DNA from: an uncultured Bacteroidota bacterium | GTDB taxonomy: Bacteria > Bacteroidota > Bacteroidia > Bacteroidales > CAIWKO01 | Assembly: GCA_937934705.1 (NCBI GenBank) | Contig: CALGYY010000241.1 | Span: 1 to 6,511 of the forward strand | Direction of reading: 5' to 3' | Length of the DNA: 6,511 bases | Shown here: in pieces, positions 5,857 through 6,511 of the stretch | How the letters are laid out: each line of letters opens with the position of its first letter | Position numbering within the stretch: position 1 is the stretch's first letter | The notes under the pieces: model-generated | The model's input: only the letters and a program-made list of their open reading frames with translations | Databases searched by the model: none | Told to the model about the DNA's origin: nothing | Translations under genes and position numbers: made by a program

Positions 5857-6225
5857 ATGTATTATAGTTTGTTTGCTGTGACATCGCTTTTTGGAAAGGA
5901 TAATGTTAAGGCATACTCCAATATCTACTATTTCTGGGGGTATATTGTGCTTACAACGAGTCAACTATTAGGCATTTTAGCAATTGCTTTTCTTTTCGAG
6001 GAATCATTGATGAAATTTAATATCAACGACACAATTTTCGTACTTACTTTCATGGTTTTATTTCCTGTCATCAACTACTATCTTTTACTTCAAAGAAAGA
6101 AATATCAGCGAATTATTGAGAGATACTTCAAAAGATCAAAAAGGAGTCGCCTATTTTTAGGTGTTCTTGCTATCGGCTATTATTTATTCATAATTGTCTT
6201 ATTCATATATAGTATACAGCCTTAG
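5857..6225 (+). CDS. Three-helix membrane protein, candidate immunity protein for the RHS tip
   Basis: This protein has 122 residues and starts MYYSLFAVTSLFGK. Membrane helices are predicted at about 26-48 (FWGYIVLTTSQLLGILAIAF), 58-78 (DTIFVLTFMVLFPVINYYLL) and 98-118 (RLFLGVLAIGYYLFIIVLFI). The basic segment QRKKYQRIIERYFKRSKRSR (79-98) between helices 2 and 3 should face the cytoplasm by the positive-inside rule. The gene starts 22 nt after the RHS-tip stop on the same strand. Small membrane proteins placed right after RHS tips are typically immunity proteins, and that role is inferred from position alone. The leader is A-rich (ACAAACATGAAACATG) without a Shine-Dalgarno site. It is very AT-rich: a hand count of 6001-6060 gives 16 G/C of 60. 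No named family was recognised. Confidence 0.78.
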   Translation: MYYSLFAVTSLFGKDNVKAYSNIYYFWGYIVLTTSQLLGILAIAFLFEESLMKFNINDTIFVLTFMVLFPVINYYLLLQRKKYQRIIERYFKRSKRSRLFLGVLAIGYYLFIIVLFIYSIQP

Positions 6226-6511
6226 GCGGTTGTAATAATTTTGCAGACATCTTAGCATAAATCCATTCGCTCAGATTTCTCTAGCCACTTTCTAATCATC
6301 TCAATTATAGTCGTATCCATTACCCGGGCTTAGGTCTGGTTTTTTTTAGCTCTCTGTGGCGCAGCACTATTCCCTGCTTTTCCGTCCCTGCCTCCTAACC
6401 AAATCAAATTGTTATGGAGGAAAAGAATCTTCAAAAATCAGAAATCGTGAACAAGCGTAAGCTTCCGGTGAACTACATCTTGCCCACCTGAACAAAGATA
6501 AGGAATTTCGG
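6226..6511. other. Right-edge region without a firm gene
   Basis: No convincing coding region is seen. TAATTTTG at 6236-6243 resembles a promoter -7 element but lacks a partner upstream. A 25-codon ORF (6414-6491) begins MEEKNLQKSEIVNKRK. From 6461 a second frame stays open to the edge and reads ASGELHLAHLNKDKEFR, which looks at least as gene-like. Either could be the start of a gene that continues outside the window, or a gene joined by a one-base frameshift. Confidence 0.4.
6317..6347 (+). terminator. Weak possible terminator downstream of the RHS-tip pair
   Basis: CCA and ACC (6317-6319, 6322-6324) can pair with GGT and TGG (6333-6335, 6337-6339) around an 8-nt loop. A run of eight T (6340-6347) follows directly. 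The U-tract is good but the stem is short and interrupted. It lies about 90-120 nt after the membrane-protein stop, where a terminator for the pair would be expected. Confidence 0.35.

Noticed and set aside
6236..6243. TAATTTTG as a promoter -7 element
   Set aside because: No TTTG or TTG lies 19-21 nt upstream, and no firm gene follows at a sensible distance.
6316..6329. Fourteen-base match TCCATTACCCGGGC to positions 147-160 in the phosphatase gene
   Set aside because: It is short, flanks differ, and no element boundaries are seen; a match of this length has perhaps a one-in-ten chance of arising by accident in a window this size.

Overview
The window looks like chromosomal DNA from a member of the Bacteroidota, probably a gliding or particle-associated Flavobacteriia/Sphingobacteriia-like lineage. 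Four things in the sequence point there: a very large secreted protein with SprB-type repeats and a C-terminal type B sorting domain of the type IX secretion system (T9SS); an RHS tip with the IDLEG-type core ending common in this phylum; a near-ideal Bacteroidota promoter (TTTG-N20-TATATTTG); and mostly A-rich or motif-poor leaders in place of strong Shine-Dalgarno sites. No mobile element, tRNA, rRNA or CRISPR array was seen.

Region 1 (2-298, + strand) is the 3' part of a PAP2-family membrane phosphatase cut by the window edge. It converges on, and overlaps by 7 nt, the last gene of a minus-strand operon; an 8-bp hairpin sits over the junction.

Region 2 (292-4553, - strand) is a compact three-gene transcription unit. 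From the promoter at 4522-4553 it reads: a small exported protein of unknown function (4495-4109), a 1108-residue multidomain T9SS cargo (4089-763), and a 154-residue NimA/pyridoxamine-oxidase-like flavoprotein (756-292). Spacings are 19 and 6 nt, and the flavoprotein's ribosome binding site overlaps the stop codon of the giant gene. The giant protein has an exported N-terminus, a nidogen-like globular module, Ig-like repeats, a second globular beta-sandwich module, three SprB-like repeats, a PKD domain and the sorting domain. Both globular modules appear to be inserted within Ig-like repeats.

Region 3 (4833-6225, + strand) is an orphan RHS tip. A 333-residue ORF holds only the last ~90 residues of an RHS core, followed by a variable C-terminal region. 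After 22 nt comes a 122-residue, three-helix membrane protein that is the natural candidate immunity protein. Base composition falls steeply from the RHS core to the variable tip to the membrane gene, as expected of a mosaic polymorphic-toxin cassette. The large RHS N-terminus that would export it is absent from this window.

The right edge (6226-6511) holds a weak possible terminator and a short ORF that may be the start of another gene, but nothing firm.
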